Translations under genes and position numbers: made by a program
Notes under the pieces: generated by a model
Told to the model about the DNA's origin: nothing
Seen by the model: the letters and a program-made list of their open reading frames with translations, nothing else
Databases searched by the model: none
Shown here: positions 45,915-56,473 of the stretch, in pieces
Position numbering within the stretch: position 1 is the stretch's first letter
How the letters are laid out: every line of letters starts with the position of its first letter
NCBI GenBank assembly: GCA_035578155.1
Contig: JAPWDM010000017.1
Location: 3,000,001-3,064,000 of the forward strand
Direction of reading: 5' to 3'
From: Brachynemurus nebulosus
Taxonomy: Eukaryota; Arthropoda; Insecta; Neuroptera; Myrmeleontidae
DNA: 64,000 bases

Positions 45915-47373
45915 TGTCAATGCTCTAATTTTAGATAAAAATTTGTTAGGAAAAATTAAGTAAGATAATTTAATTCATGTGTATCAAGTCCCATAAGAAT
46001 ATTGTAGTTTTTTCACTTTTACTATGGAAAAAAGTTAGGGCGGACTTTTACAGCGATAAAAATGGTACAAAACATTTCATTAGTCATTTCATTGTAGGTA
46101 AACACAATAAAAAAATTTTACTGGCTTCAGAACTATAGTAACAATTATATTTAATTACAATATAAATAAATTATACTAATTTATTTTATTCGTTAAATTA
46201 TCTTACCGTATTACATTTGGGTTTTATATTTTTTCTGAATAAATTTATGTTTTCTGCAACTCAAATTTCTTGCCTAATAGCACTTAATTGCTAGACAACA
46301 AATTTTCGTTAGACAAACCCAAATTTATTCGAAAAGATACAAATTTCTCGTGTAATAATAAGTGACTAACTCCCACATATTTTATTTCAATATAAGAATA
46401 ATTGCATTAAAGATCGCAGTAATATTTCAACTTCTAAGCCTTTTCGATAATTCTATCGAAATTCAATTTAAAAGTCTGTGTATATTATGTCTGTGTAAAA
46501 TTGTGTTCAGTGTAAAATGTCTTCCCAATGTCGTTAGATAACATTTTGGTGAATTCTGTTCAATTTTATAATTAAATAACAAACTTCTCAGTTCTCATAT
46601 TCATTTAACTATTCTACACTGGGATCTAACTAAATGTTCAAATGTACATTTAAATATATTACATATCTAACTACTAAAGAGCTATATTATATAAATATAT
46701 GTAAATACAATATGTATGTTACCTCTACGTTCATATAATACATAATATGCACGTATATTTATTATAATATCATTAGGAATATGAAACATTCATGTTAGAA
46801 ATACATACGTAAGTACCATCGTAAATTAGGAGTTTAGTTATAAATTTTGATATGATAATATTAATGGCTGTAAATAAACATAATAAAACATAGTTGGAAA
46901 GCAATGTAAATACTTGTTAGTACTTGAACAGGATGGTCCAAAATTATGTACCGTAATTTTATTGCTAGAGCTGTTAGTAGGTACTTTCAAAAATAATGGT
47001 ACATTTTCATGTACACTTTTTCCAAAACTCGATAATAAGGGAGATAAAGAACAGAGGTGGAATGTAGAGGGGGGAACGAAATCGACTTCTTCTTTTAAAT
47101 TTTTTAGACGCCTTTGAAAAATGGACTTTTTTTAAGGATGCGTATGGAACTTACGATAATTCAATTTAAGATACCAATTTTTCCATTACTTATGATCAGG
47201 AGATAATTTGGAGATAGATATTTTTGTACTCTAAGTTATTCGAAAACGATATTATTTTTTCAAATGTAACAAGCAGGGGACAAGGGGTAATGAGAGCTAG
47301 CGGGTAATGGGAGCGGTGCAAAAGTACACACTTCTAATGCTTATATTCGCTAGCACGAAACTTATACGTCTTG
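45915..47373. other. AT-rich stretch, nothing recognised
   Basis: A 67-codon plus ORF at 46914-47117 has no motif and is treated as chance. Confidence 0.4.
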
Positions 47374-47549
47374 AATATCTGGTCAAATTTTGCAAAAAGC
47401 CACTAAAAATGGCGGAAATTGGCCAAAATTTTGGCTTCTAAAAATAGGAAGTATGTGGCTAACGATCTCATTTAAGCTTTTGAGACTTTTGACCTTCTTA
47501 CCAAATTTCGTAAAAATTGGATGCTTCGTTCGAGAGTTATCACGCAGAA

Positions 47550-47568
<19 letters not shown>
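47374..47568 (+). repeat. SINE-like repeat with (CA)n(TA)n tail, diverged copy
   Basis: TTACCAAATTTCGTAAAAAT, GCTTCGTTCGAGAGTTATCA and a CACACACA run leading into TA; the 3' part matches the copies at 7641 and 62927. Confidence 0.65.
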
Positions 47569-47642
<74 letters not shown>

Positions 47643-47650
47643 TATATAGA
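47569..47650. repeat. (TA)n microsatellite, left of the Tc1 insertion
   Basis: AT run broken by the Tc1 element; AT repeats resume at 49257. Confidence 0.95.
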
Positions 47651-47652
47651 TA

Positions 47653-49251
47653 AGTGCAAAACTGAGACAACCAAGATAAGTTTTGGATATATGTACTTCT
47701 TGAATATATTATAAACCTTACAATCAAAACAATATTTATATAACTGAAAAGTACATTTATTGATACATAAAGTTTAGCAAAACTTAATTTAGTTTAAAAG
47801 CCTATTTTAGAATAAAATAATCATAATGACCTTTGGTTCACTTTTGCACCACTTGTAGCGAGCATCAAATAATTAAACTTTAATATTATATCCACAGACC
47901 TTTTGCCTTTCTAACAGCATGTGATCGTTTTTTAACACTTCTTACAAGTTTTTTCGCAGTAATCAGATGAGACTTTGTACCACTGTTCCTGTACATCTAC
48001 CCATAAAACATTTAAATTTGCCGGAGGTGATTCATATTCATTCAAAAGTTTATTCTTCAGATATGACCATAATTTTTCAAGAGGATTGAGATCAGGACTT
48101 TGAGATCACCACATCAGGACTTTCAATTGTTGTTTACTTAATTCTTTACTAATTTCGAGGTATGTTTCGGATCGTTGTCATGTTGAAATATTATTTCATC
48201 TTCTGGATAGGGTATGTTTTAGACTGTTTCTGTCAAATATATCCTGGGAATATTATAGTACAATTTTCTGTTCATATTACCATCAATCCTATGAATTAGA
48301 CCTGCAGCAAATGCTGAAAAACAGCCTCACAACTAGATGTCACCACCATCATGCTTTATCGTTTGAATGTAATCCGTTGGTTGTCTTGATTCTTTAATTC
48401 TTTTCCAATTCCACCGGCGACCATCTGTACTGTATCTATTAATTTTAGTCGCATCTGACCAAATCACCTTCATTCAATCATCATCATCCCGTTTTATATA
48501 TTATTTTATAAAGAAATTTTCGGGCTTTAATATTTTTTTAGTGAGAAGTGGTCTCTTTTTTCTTTCGACAGCTCGGAACATTGCGGAATGTAATGCCCGA
48601 CGAACTGTCCACTTACTTACTGACTTGCCAACGTCTTTCTGTAAAAGTTTGGTTACCTCAGAAGCCGAAGTTGCTTCACCGGTAGCCAAATATCGAATAA
48701 CTCTTCTAAAATCCTCTCCTGATATTTTTTTTTCCGACCACCAACATTTTTCTCTATTAGTAAATTACATTTTTTTCGAATTTTTTGTACTGTCGATTGG
48801 CCAGTATTAATTTTCCGAGCGATATATCTCGTAGATTGTCTACTTTTTAATAATTCAATAACTAATTTCTTAGTAGGTTTCGATATCGGATATATTATTT
48901 GTAAATAAGAAATAAATGTAGCTTTATTCATTAGCTATGGCACGTTGATTTAAACTGAGAATAGGTCGATGCTGTATTCTTTGTTGAGACTACACTCAAT
49001 CTGTATGGACATGTTTTTATTGCGCAGAACACTCTGTGTCAGCACAAATAGAAATGTGGTGCAAAACTGAGTCAAAGAAGAAGGATTAACGCATATTCAA
49101 AATAAATAGATATGTATACAAATTAATATTTGTTAAGTAGCTGGCAGTCTATAGTTATTAAAAATAACTAAACTTTTTCAAAAAGGATTATTATTAAAAT
49201 CTACTTCCCAAATAATTTCGAAATATTATGAGGTTGGTTCAGTTTTGCATC
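47653..49251 (-). mobile_element. Full-length Tc1-like element inserted in a (TA)n array
   Basis: The tips read inward are AGTGCAAAACTGAGACAACC (left) and GATGCAAAACTGAACCAACC (right), each flanked outside by TA (47651-47652 and 49252-49253). Additional internal copies of the GTGCAAAA-TGA motif lie at about 47833-47856 (inverted) and 49053-49075, giving each end a double motif. The transposase is on the minus strand. AT microsatellite lies on both outer sides. Confidence 0.85.
47870..48931 (-). pseudogene. Tc1-like transposase, broken
   Basis: From 48931 the frame gives a helix-turn-helix (KKLVIELLKSRQSTRYIARK, TVQKIRKKC) and the KNVGGRKKK linker. A frameshift near 48670 leads to the second helix-turn-helix (ASEVTKLLQKDVGKSVSKWT). 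A further stop and shift precede MKVIWSDATKINRYSTDGRR, the first catalytic Asp region, near 48400-48480. FQHDNDPKHTS, with the second catalytic Asp, is encoded near 48160-48200. The C-terminal third continues to about 47870 with several stops. Both visible catalytic Asp residues are retained, but at least two frameshifts and multiple stops make it inactive. Confidence 0.8.
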
Positions 49252-49252
49252 T

Positions 49253-49256
<4 letters not shown>

Positions 49257-49331
<75 letters not shown>
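49257..49331. repeat. (TA)n microsatellite, right of the Tc1 insertion
   Basis: Continues the array interrupted by the Tc1 element, followed by TTTATTTATTTATTT. Confidence 0.95.
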
Positions 49332-49332
<1 letters not shown>

Positions 49333-49970
49333 CTTTATTTATTTATTTATTTTTTTTTATAATTATTTTGTTCCAATTAAAATAGAAAGCCTTAATTTTT
49401 AAATAAAAAGTTTCTAAAATTCTAAATTGTAAAACTTTTTAAACTTTCACGGAGTGATTTGATATCTTTTTGAACTCCTAGTACATTGGACGGTGGACTT
49501 TAGCCTGCATCTGTTATCACATTACATTTGATACGTATTAAGGACATACTACAGACTACATTCGTATTTATTTCATATAATGACATGTTTTGGTACTACG
49601 TACGGCTATATAAGTTTAGGCTTACAGAAATTAATTTTTTTTTTTTATTTAAAATACTGTCCTCACAACTTCTTAGAATTTTATTTTGATTAATATTTCT
49701 ATTGTTCTTAAAATAATAACATTTTTAAACTATTTATAAACATACTATTTTTGAAAATTACAGTAGGAAAATTTTATCATACTAATTAAGTTGGTACAGT
49801 TGGATACGCCACGAATCGAAACAATATCCATAATAAAATAAACTTTATTAAATATCGTAATAATGGTATTATTAAAGAAAAAACCATTTATTGCTTGCTA
49901 AAAAAATCGATGTCTATAAAATCTAAAAAAAGAATGAATGTAAAAAAAATATTTGATTTTTATATCGGCC
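49332..49970. other. AT-rich stretch with weak repeat to 28600-28760
   Basis: AAATTGTAAAACTTTTTAAA and neighbouring phrases resemble the sequence near 28637. No gene. Confidence 0.4.
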
Positions 49971-50046
49971 CCTCTCAAAATTTGGCGCCCAGGGCAGTCG
50001 CCCGGCTTGCCCGCCTCTATATATAGAGGGGCGGGCAAGCCAGACC
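49971..50046. repeat. Decayed hAT-like end plus a 41-bp palindrome
   Basis: GGCGCCCAGGGCAGTCGCCC resembles the 3' end of hAT-type elements. It is followed by GGCTTGCCCGCCTCTATATA and its inverse, a near-perfect hairpin at about 50002-50043. Confidence 0.5.
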
Positions 50047-50427
50047 TTTACAGGTACTTTTTTGGTACCTGTAGCAGAAAGGAATTCTGTCACTTTGTTG
50101 CAAGTTATCAAAGAGTACATAGAGCCAGGTACAACGATTATATCAAATTGTTGGAAAGCTTATCATAGCTTAAATACGGAAGGTTTCGAACACCTTACCG
50201 TAAATCATAGTTATAACTTCGTCGATCCAGTATCAGGTGCACATACAAATACCATCGAAAGAGTGTGGCGAGAAGTTCGCGCAAATATTCCGCGGTATGG
50301 AGGTAAATCGGCACATTTTACTGGATATTTAGCTGAGTACTTATTTAAGCGTAAATACCCAGATTTAGAGTTCCGCTTACATGTATTTTATGTTGCAGTA
50401 GGGCAATTATATTCACCTTCACAGTGA
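50047..50427 (+). pseudogene. ISXO2/Merlin-type transposase, C-terminal fragment
   Basis: An open frame to the TGA at 50425 covers the second half of an ISXO2-like DDE transposase: VPVAERNSVTLLQVIKEYI, PGTTIISNCWKAYHSL, then HLTVNHSYNFVDPVSGAHTN and TIERVWREVRANIPRYGGKS. The tail is YLAEYLFKRKY. ISXO2-type transposases occur in eukaryotic Merlin elements. The first catalytic Asp region and DNA-binding domain are missing. In the second motif the usual S-D-x-W is S-N-C-W here, so the catalytic Asp is lost. The open 120-codon frame is otherwise intact, implying a fairly recent fragment. It abuts a short palindrome on its 5' side. Confidence 0.8.
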
Positions 50428-51039
50428 ATAACCATTAGGATAACGAGTACCTACATTTGAACAAAACTCTTCAGGATGGGGCTGATTTAGGGAGGTAAAT
50501 GAGACAGGATAACAAAAATTCTGTCTTCTCAGAGCAAAATTTGTTTGCTTATTAAACTGCATATAACCACACCAGTTAATACAGGTGAAAGCAAACAAGG
50601 ACATTTCTCAAATTTTAATAATACCAAATGATACCAACAAAATTGGTAAAATATAAAATAAAATCAGTCCCATTTATAGTTCTTTCACACTTTCTAAATA
50701 AGTATTTGTAATTTAAGAGTGCTCTAGCTAGGACAGATTCATAACTTTTCTTCTGAAAACACAATTAAAATTGATATCAATTTTATTAACAATTAATTTA
50801 GTTATTTTTAATTAGGGTAAGTTTAGCTACTAATTTAAAACAAAACAAAATATTTTTAAATCACGTGTTTTTAGCTAAAAAATACAAAAGGAACAACTAA
50901 CAACAACAATATTAGCAACACTAACAACAACAAAAAATTATATATTTGTCAATTTTAAATTTTCGCGCGCCAATGATTTTAAAAACATACCGCCATTAAA
51001 AGACCAATAAGGAAAGAGTATGCATGAGTAACACTAATA
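50428..51039. other. Unassigned DNA
   Basis: AT-rich with AACAACAAC runs near 50895-50935. No gene. Confidence 0.4.
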
Positions 51040-51047
51040 CACATACA

Positions 51048-51366
51048 CAGGGCCGGATTAACTCTGAGTCTGCCCCTAGGCACCTTGAAAAATGCCGCCC
51101 CTACCTTTTGTTTGAAAAAAAGGAAATTTTGAAAAAAAAAAAAAAAAAAACGTCAATCACAAACTTTTCTGCCCTGTTTTAAAAATTTACCGCCCCTTTT
51201 CCTACCTTTTTTACAAACCTTCTCTTAAAAAAAATAAGTGACGAGCAAAAAAAAAAAAACGTTAATTACTCTCATTTTTCCGCCCTATTTTAAAAATTTA
51301 CAGCCCTTAAAAATCTCCCGCCCCTAGGCCATGGCCTAGGGTGGCCTATTGGCTAAGCTGGCCCTG
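51048..51366. mobile_element. hAT-like MITE with perfect 8-bp target duplication
   Basis: A 319-bp unit starting CAGGGCCGGATTAACTCTGA and, read inward from the right, CAGGGCCAGCTTAGCCAATA. It is flanked by CACATACA at 51040-51047 and 51367-51374. The interior has CCGCCCCT repeats and poly-A. The tip and 8-bp duplication are characteristic of hAT. Confidence 0.92.
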
Positions 51367-51573
51367 CACATACATAGAACGCTCACACATATATGAAAAA
51401 TGGCTGAAATAATATTGAATCAGACGACAATTTTAAATTAATATTTTAATTATTTATAGAGGAGCCCGCAAAAAAATAAAAATGTAGAATCTGTTATTTT
51501 TGTCTCTAGTTTCATTTAAAATTTAAAAAAAATATACATTTCTAATGCACATCGTAAGTGCATAATTACCATA

Positions 51574-51845
51574 TAGGGGAGAGCGGGGCTATCCCGTACA
51601 CTTAAGTGAGAGCTGTTATTGTTCAGCTAATATCGAGTATAAAATTATAAGAAAATTAGCAATATATAATTTGGACCATTGGCTATTGATTTCACCTGTT
51701 TTTGAATTATTCCAGTTTTCACCAGAAATTTGAATTATTCCACTGTTTACATATTTAAATTAAATTGCAAAAAAAATGTCTCTGTACGAAATAGCCCCGC
51801 GGGTCGGGGCTATTCCGTACGGTAGAAGGGGCTATACCGTACAGT
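51574..51845. repeat. Cluster of GGGGCTATNCCGTAC motifs
   Basis: Copies lie near 51586-51599 (plus), 51784-51799 (minus), 51806-51820 (plus) and 51828-51842 (plus), a spacing typical of subterminal transposase-binding repeats. The left copy is preceded by AGGGGAGAGC next to ATAT, a possible element end. The other end was not found. Confidence 0.6.
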
Positions 51846-52354
51846 AAAAAAATCATCTTGTTAAGGAAGTAAATAAGAGTAATGCAATAAATTATTGTAG
51901 AAAACACATTTTATTACTTATTGTCGACTCAACTAAGAAACATCATAACGTAACTTGTATTATTGGTATATTTAGTTCAGCTTATAAAAGTATAAAAAGT
52001 GTTAGGTTAGCTTTTATCAAAAAAAGTGATAAAATTTATAGAACGAAAGTATTTTATTTAAAGTTTATACATTTAAACAAAAATCACAAGTAAAATTATC
52101 TGCAGACACGGCAGCATTAAAACTATAATGTTTATGGTATTTCCTGCATCAAGCGCAGTTCTAAAACGCATGTGGTCCCTATTACATATTGCTTGGAGCT
52201 ATAACGTTTTTTAAAAATAAGTTTACTGAAACCACTCAATTTTATAAATAAAAAAGAGAGTTAAATTGTTACGCATGGTAATTAGAAAGTTAAATTTTAT
52301 TTATCTGCAGAATTATTTTTTTTGGCGGGACGAAAAATTGTCGCGAAAATTTGA
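51846..52354. other. Unassigned DNA
   Basis: AT-rich; no gene recognised. Confidence 0.4.
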
Positions 52355-52780
52355 CTATCCTTCGTCACGACTGCCAAATATTGCTATAAGTTTAAAAAAA
52401 ATAAGTCAAAGGGTCATGTTTTTTCGTAAAATGGAACGCCAAAGACCATAGAATATACAGCGAAAGTCAAATCAACTGATTGACATAGAGAGCCAATTAT
52501 TTTTTTAGATCAAGCAAGAAAACCGGCTGCGTGTGTTTATTGAGTGTATCCTTCGTCACGGCTTTTTCTGGTATGTATTTAATGAATTTGAAAACGTTTT
52601 TACGTAAATATTATTTGTAATAATGTAAGCTTTACGATAAACTCAAGTTTTCGAACTAAATGATCGCTGTTCACGATTAATAACGATTTTGTTGGAAAAT
52701 TGTCTCCTTCGTCACGGATGTGTATCCTTCGTCACGGTAGAATGTGACGATGGGAAACATGAAAGTGGCGAAGGATACGA
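52355..52780. repeat. Cluster of TATCCTTCGTCACGG motifs
   Basis: Direct copies at about 52356-52370, 52547-52560, 52703-52717 and 52723-52737, with an inverted copy near 52766-52780 (GTGGCGAAGGATACG). The arrangement resembles subterminal repeats of a DNA element. No transposase is nearby. Confidence 0.6.
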
Positions 52781-55025
52781 TAATAAGATAAGTATATATT
52801 TATTATATCAGTGTTTGTTTGTATATCAATTAAATTATTTAGTTAATTAAGTTGATTAATTTGGTCAACTTTCCTAACCAATTTTTTTATATCATAAAAC
52901 AAACAACACACACTCTTCAATTTTTCGCAAATCAGACAAAAAATACCAACTTTTTTTAAATTTTTTTTTTTAATTGGTATTAGGAGAACATAATATAAAT
53001 ATTATTTAAATAATCATTTTAATTTTATTATTTAAATTTAATTTAAACATCTTTTTCTGTCTGGATTCAGTAATCCGCAAAAAAATATTGGTTTTAATAT
53101 GAAACCGAGCTGCTGGTCTGCAGATACCGAATCTATGATAATTTTCCTACATTCTAGTCGCATGAAATCTACGAAATGGCTCTGTCAATTTTTTCTTCTG
53201 GTTGAGGCCTAAAAAGTAGAACCATCCAAATATCATTTATAACATACGTATTACTACTGTGAATGACCATATTTCACAACTTTGACCTTTTTATATTTTC
53301 GGAAATATTGACTTTTGAGACTTGATGCAATGGTAACTTTTCATCAGTATGGTGGAAGGTGTGGAAAATACCTCATAATTTTGTCCTATTGTTTTTTTTT
53401 TATGTTTTGTATAGGAGTTGGCGTGTCGACAGGGATTTATGAGTATTAAGCACTGATTCTCACTTTAATAAGTAGTTACGTAGTAACAGACATACTGCCT
53501 ACAAGGCCAGTGATAAAAAAATAATTTCAGCATTTTTTGTGTCCGTACTGGACTTCCTTACTCTCATTTTCTCTACTGCCGCCTTACACAAATTTTCAGT
53601 GATATATACATATACTGATTAAAACCTGTTACAACCATTTGCGCAAGAATATTTAAACAATAACATATTATATAAAGAACACCGTGTAATAGTGTTCGTT
53701 TTTAATTTGATGTTTACCTAATGATGTTGGTCCACCATAAATTTCATTTGTAAATGGTATTTTTGTTATTTTCGATATTTATTTAAATTTGGTTTTATTT
53801 GAAATATTCTAATGAGGAGCTTATTCACTCACCATACAAATCACCTTGCCATTTGTCCGCACTCCTATAATATACCTTCCTTGTTGGTATAAAATTTAAA
53901 TTGGAATATTTGGTATTCATCAACCATAACGGTAACGTAAAGAAATAGCTAACAGGCATATAAAACACACAATCACTGTTTTTATAAAGCAAGTCATCAT
54001 TCTTCTATATATAGACAGATAGGATAGATATAGGATAGACAGGGTATAACTATACACATGTAGATAAATGTCTAGGGAATTTTTTTATTATTTGACAAGG
54101 GACCAACCGCACATATTGAACAATACCTACACAAACTGTTGTGCTGGTTACTGTGTTAGTTCTATTTTAGTTGCATTATAATAGAGAAAAGTTAATTTGA
54201 AAGGAATTCTAGAAATGCAGTGGAAACAATTTTAGTTGAAGCATCAAATTTCTATATTTTTTATGCGCTTATTGATGCGTAATTTTTGTACTTGTTTCCA
54301 AAAATTATGTTATAGGTAAAACAAGTACACAATAATCATTTTTAAAATTTTCGAAAAATTAATTACAAACAACAATTTGGAATTTCAAATATTTGTTTTT
54401 GTTTAAATTTAGTAATTGGTTTTCTAAATTCAAGTTTTGTTTTGTTAAAAAGGAGACGTATGGTTATGTCTACACGTAAAAAAATGTATTAATTATAACT
54501 AAAAAATAGGTTTGCATTTGTCTTTTAAAAAATATAATTACCGAGTTTTGTTTAGAACGTATGTAAATAAGACAGATATGAGTATAAATTATCTAACAAA
54601 CTAATCTTAAAAGATTGGAAGTTTTAAATTGTTTAAGAAATAAGTACATAAACAAAATTACTTTTTTAACTGAAAACGTAAGTTCATTATTATTAGTCTA
54701 CCGAAACTCTTAAGAATAGGAAGGCAGTAAAATTACATTTTTGCCAGAAAGAAAAAAAATAGTTTGCATAATAAGATTATCAAGTTCAAATATCAGTGGT
54801 TCTAATTTAATATCGACAAAAATCTCAAATTTAGTTTCTATCAAATTTCGACCCAAATATTCATATAACGATTTTATTATTTAACAGTCAAAATTAATGC
54901 GAGGAATATAATAATTCCGCTTATAAAACACAACTTTATGGTGGTTGTAAACTTGTAATTTCAGGGATATTCAAAAAAACAAAATTAGAAACTTATGAAC
55001 AAGCGTTAAGTTTCATATTCCTGTT
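52781..55025. other. AT-rich DNA, nothing recognised
   Basis: No gene, transposon end or RNA gene was identified over this 2.2 kb. Confidence 0.4.
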
Positions 55026-55223
55026 TCATTTCATCCATCCCCGTATTGCACCATCTATAAATCCATAGTAGCTATTCAGGTCAATGTAGTAGGTTGTTGT
55101 GCAGTTACCCATATATAAGAACCGTGGATATAAAATAACAGTACCATAAGACAGAACACTCCAGGCTTCACCTTGCACAGAAAAAGACATTGGCAAACTC
55201 TCGTACATATTGTTGAGTGGCAA
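55026..55223 (-). other. Unidentified open frame
   Basis: A minus frame with aromatic-rich, non-repetitive sequence (EAWSVLSYGTVILYPRFLYM, then TTTYYIDLNSYYGFIDGAIR) ending at a stop. It has no ATG at its 5' end and a stop two codons upstream. It could be a terminal exon remnant or chance. No family recognised. Confidence 0.25.
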
Positions 55224-55279
55224 ATGTTAAGCACTATCCCTCCAGAGTCCATGGAGAACTGCTTAAATTACTTTTTCTC

Positions 55280-55720
55280 CAGTTTTCAACTAATAAATGA
55301 CCGTTGTTCAAACAGGTCGGCTAAAGAAAGCTGACTGGCTAGAAGCACAAAGATTGACTCTCAAAAAATTAATTGGGCGATAGATTTTAATAGTCCAGGA
55401 AGTGATGGATTCTTTCTCTTTTATAGCAGGGTCAAGAATACGCGGTCTTAAACCTGATAATATTTTTTAGCTCCAACTGTCAACTGACAATCGGTACGTG
55501 GCAACTAGCTGCGTACATTCGTCGCTAAAGGTAACGAAAGTGGTCATATTCCACACCTAAGACATATCTAAAACGACTGGTAGATAAATACATCGAGAAT
55601 AGAGTTCCATTTGTTACTTACATCCAAATCGACACGTTTATTAAGCAAGATTGTCTGTAAAGACAACTCTTCAAAAAGATTTTTACGGCTGGCTAGAAGG
55701 CATTCCAGGAAACTTCATAG
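55280..55720 (+). pseudogene. Non-LTR retrotransposon RT fragment
   Basis: Shifting plus-strand frames give FNSPGSDGFF near 55390, as in the SPGPDG motif at the start of LINE reverse transcriptase. A decayed stretch follows, then RLVDKYIENRVPFVTYIQID near 55577-55635, then RQLFKK and KAFQETS near 55700. The order and spacing match the N-terminal half of a Jockey-like RT. Stops and shifts are frequent. The catalytic YxDD part is not present; the sequence is broken by a palindromic duplication at 55700-55775. Confidence 0.65.
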
Positions 55721-55775
55721 CATTACATAGGCCTTTTTTGGCATATGTAATGCTATGAAGTTTCCTGGAATACAA
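55697..55775. repeat. Perfect palindromic duplication
   Basis: ATTCCAGGAAACTTCATAGC...ATTACATA is repeated in inverse as TATGTAAT...GCTATGAAGTTTCCTGGAAT, with a spacer of about 12 bp. It interrupts the LINE RT frame. Confidence 0.85.
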
Positions 55776-56280
55776 AATCACATTAGTATTTTGTTGGCGA
55801 GTTCTAAAGGTATTGAGAAATGTCAAGGTAACTTATGAACTGGTGCGGTAATGCTAAAAGATGTTGGATATTGTGTCTGCTTAGTACCAAGTGACTCTGG
55901 AACTTGAACCTGCGCTGCGGATCTGTATCTAGATCTATATCCTATGTCAGGAGCGTACGATCGACATTGCTTTCTGTAGTTCTATGACGTAGTTAGGTAA
56001 GCTCATAAATGGTCCAAATGTACGGCATACGAATGTGTATCTATTGCTGAGAAGGAGACTGGTTTGTAAGACGATTGCCGTCTTGAAGCTCAATAACAGT
56101 CTCAAACGGCATTTGTATGTATTGCTCTTTTGAACAGATGCAATCTGTAAGAAGTGTGACAGGCAGGAAAATCCTCTCACTACATTTTATATAACTGTGG
56201 TATTTTGTCGCGGATAAAACATCAACTTTTACGAAGCAGCTGCCTATTGATACCTCACCGGTGCTTTCCTTTATCAAGTA
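55776..56280. other. Possible decayed coding sequence, minus strand
   Basis: Two overlapping minus frames (55947-56180 and 56041-56277) have non-repetitive sequence such as YHSYIKCSERIFLPVTLLTD. No family is recognised; could be part of an old retroelement or gene. Confidence 0.25.
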
Positions 56281-56288
56281 ACCTGACT

Positions 56289-56465
56289 CAGAGGCGTAGC
56301 GACGGGGGTGGAAGGGGGTCTATCATGCACCGGGCGCCACTTGCAGAAGGGCGCCAAATGTGTACCAAAGAGGTGCCAAATATTAACTATACGTGTTTTG
56401 GTAGGAATGGGGGGCGCCAATAAAGTGTCGTGCCCCGGGCGCCAGTTATGTTCACTACGCCACTG
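56289..56465. mobile_element. hAT-like MITE, GC-rich
   Basis: A 177-bp unit. The left tip is CAGAGGCGTAGCGACGGGGG and the right tip read inward is CAGTGGCGTAGTGAACATAA. GGGCGCCA blocks occur inside. The flanking 8-mers ACCTGACT and ACGTGTCT match at six of eight positions. Tip and length fit hAT. ORFs overlapping it are shadows. Confidence 0.8.
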
Positions 56466-56473
56466 ACGTGTCT

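Noticed and set aside
56041..56423. ORFs across 56.0-56.5 kb as host genes
   Set aside because: Those over 56289-56465 lie in a hAT MITE; the remainder has no recognised family and conflicting frames.
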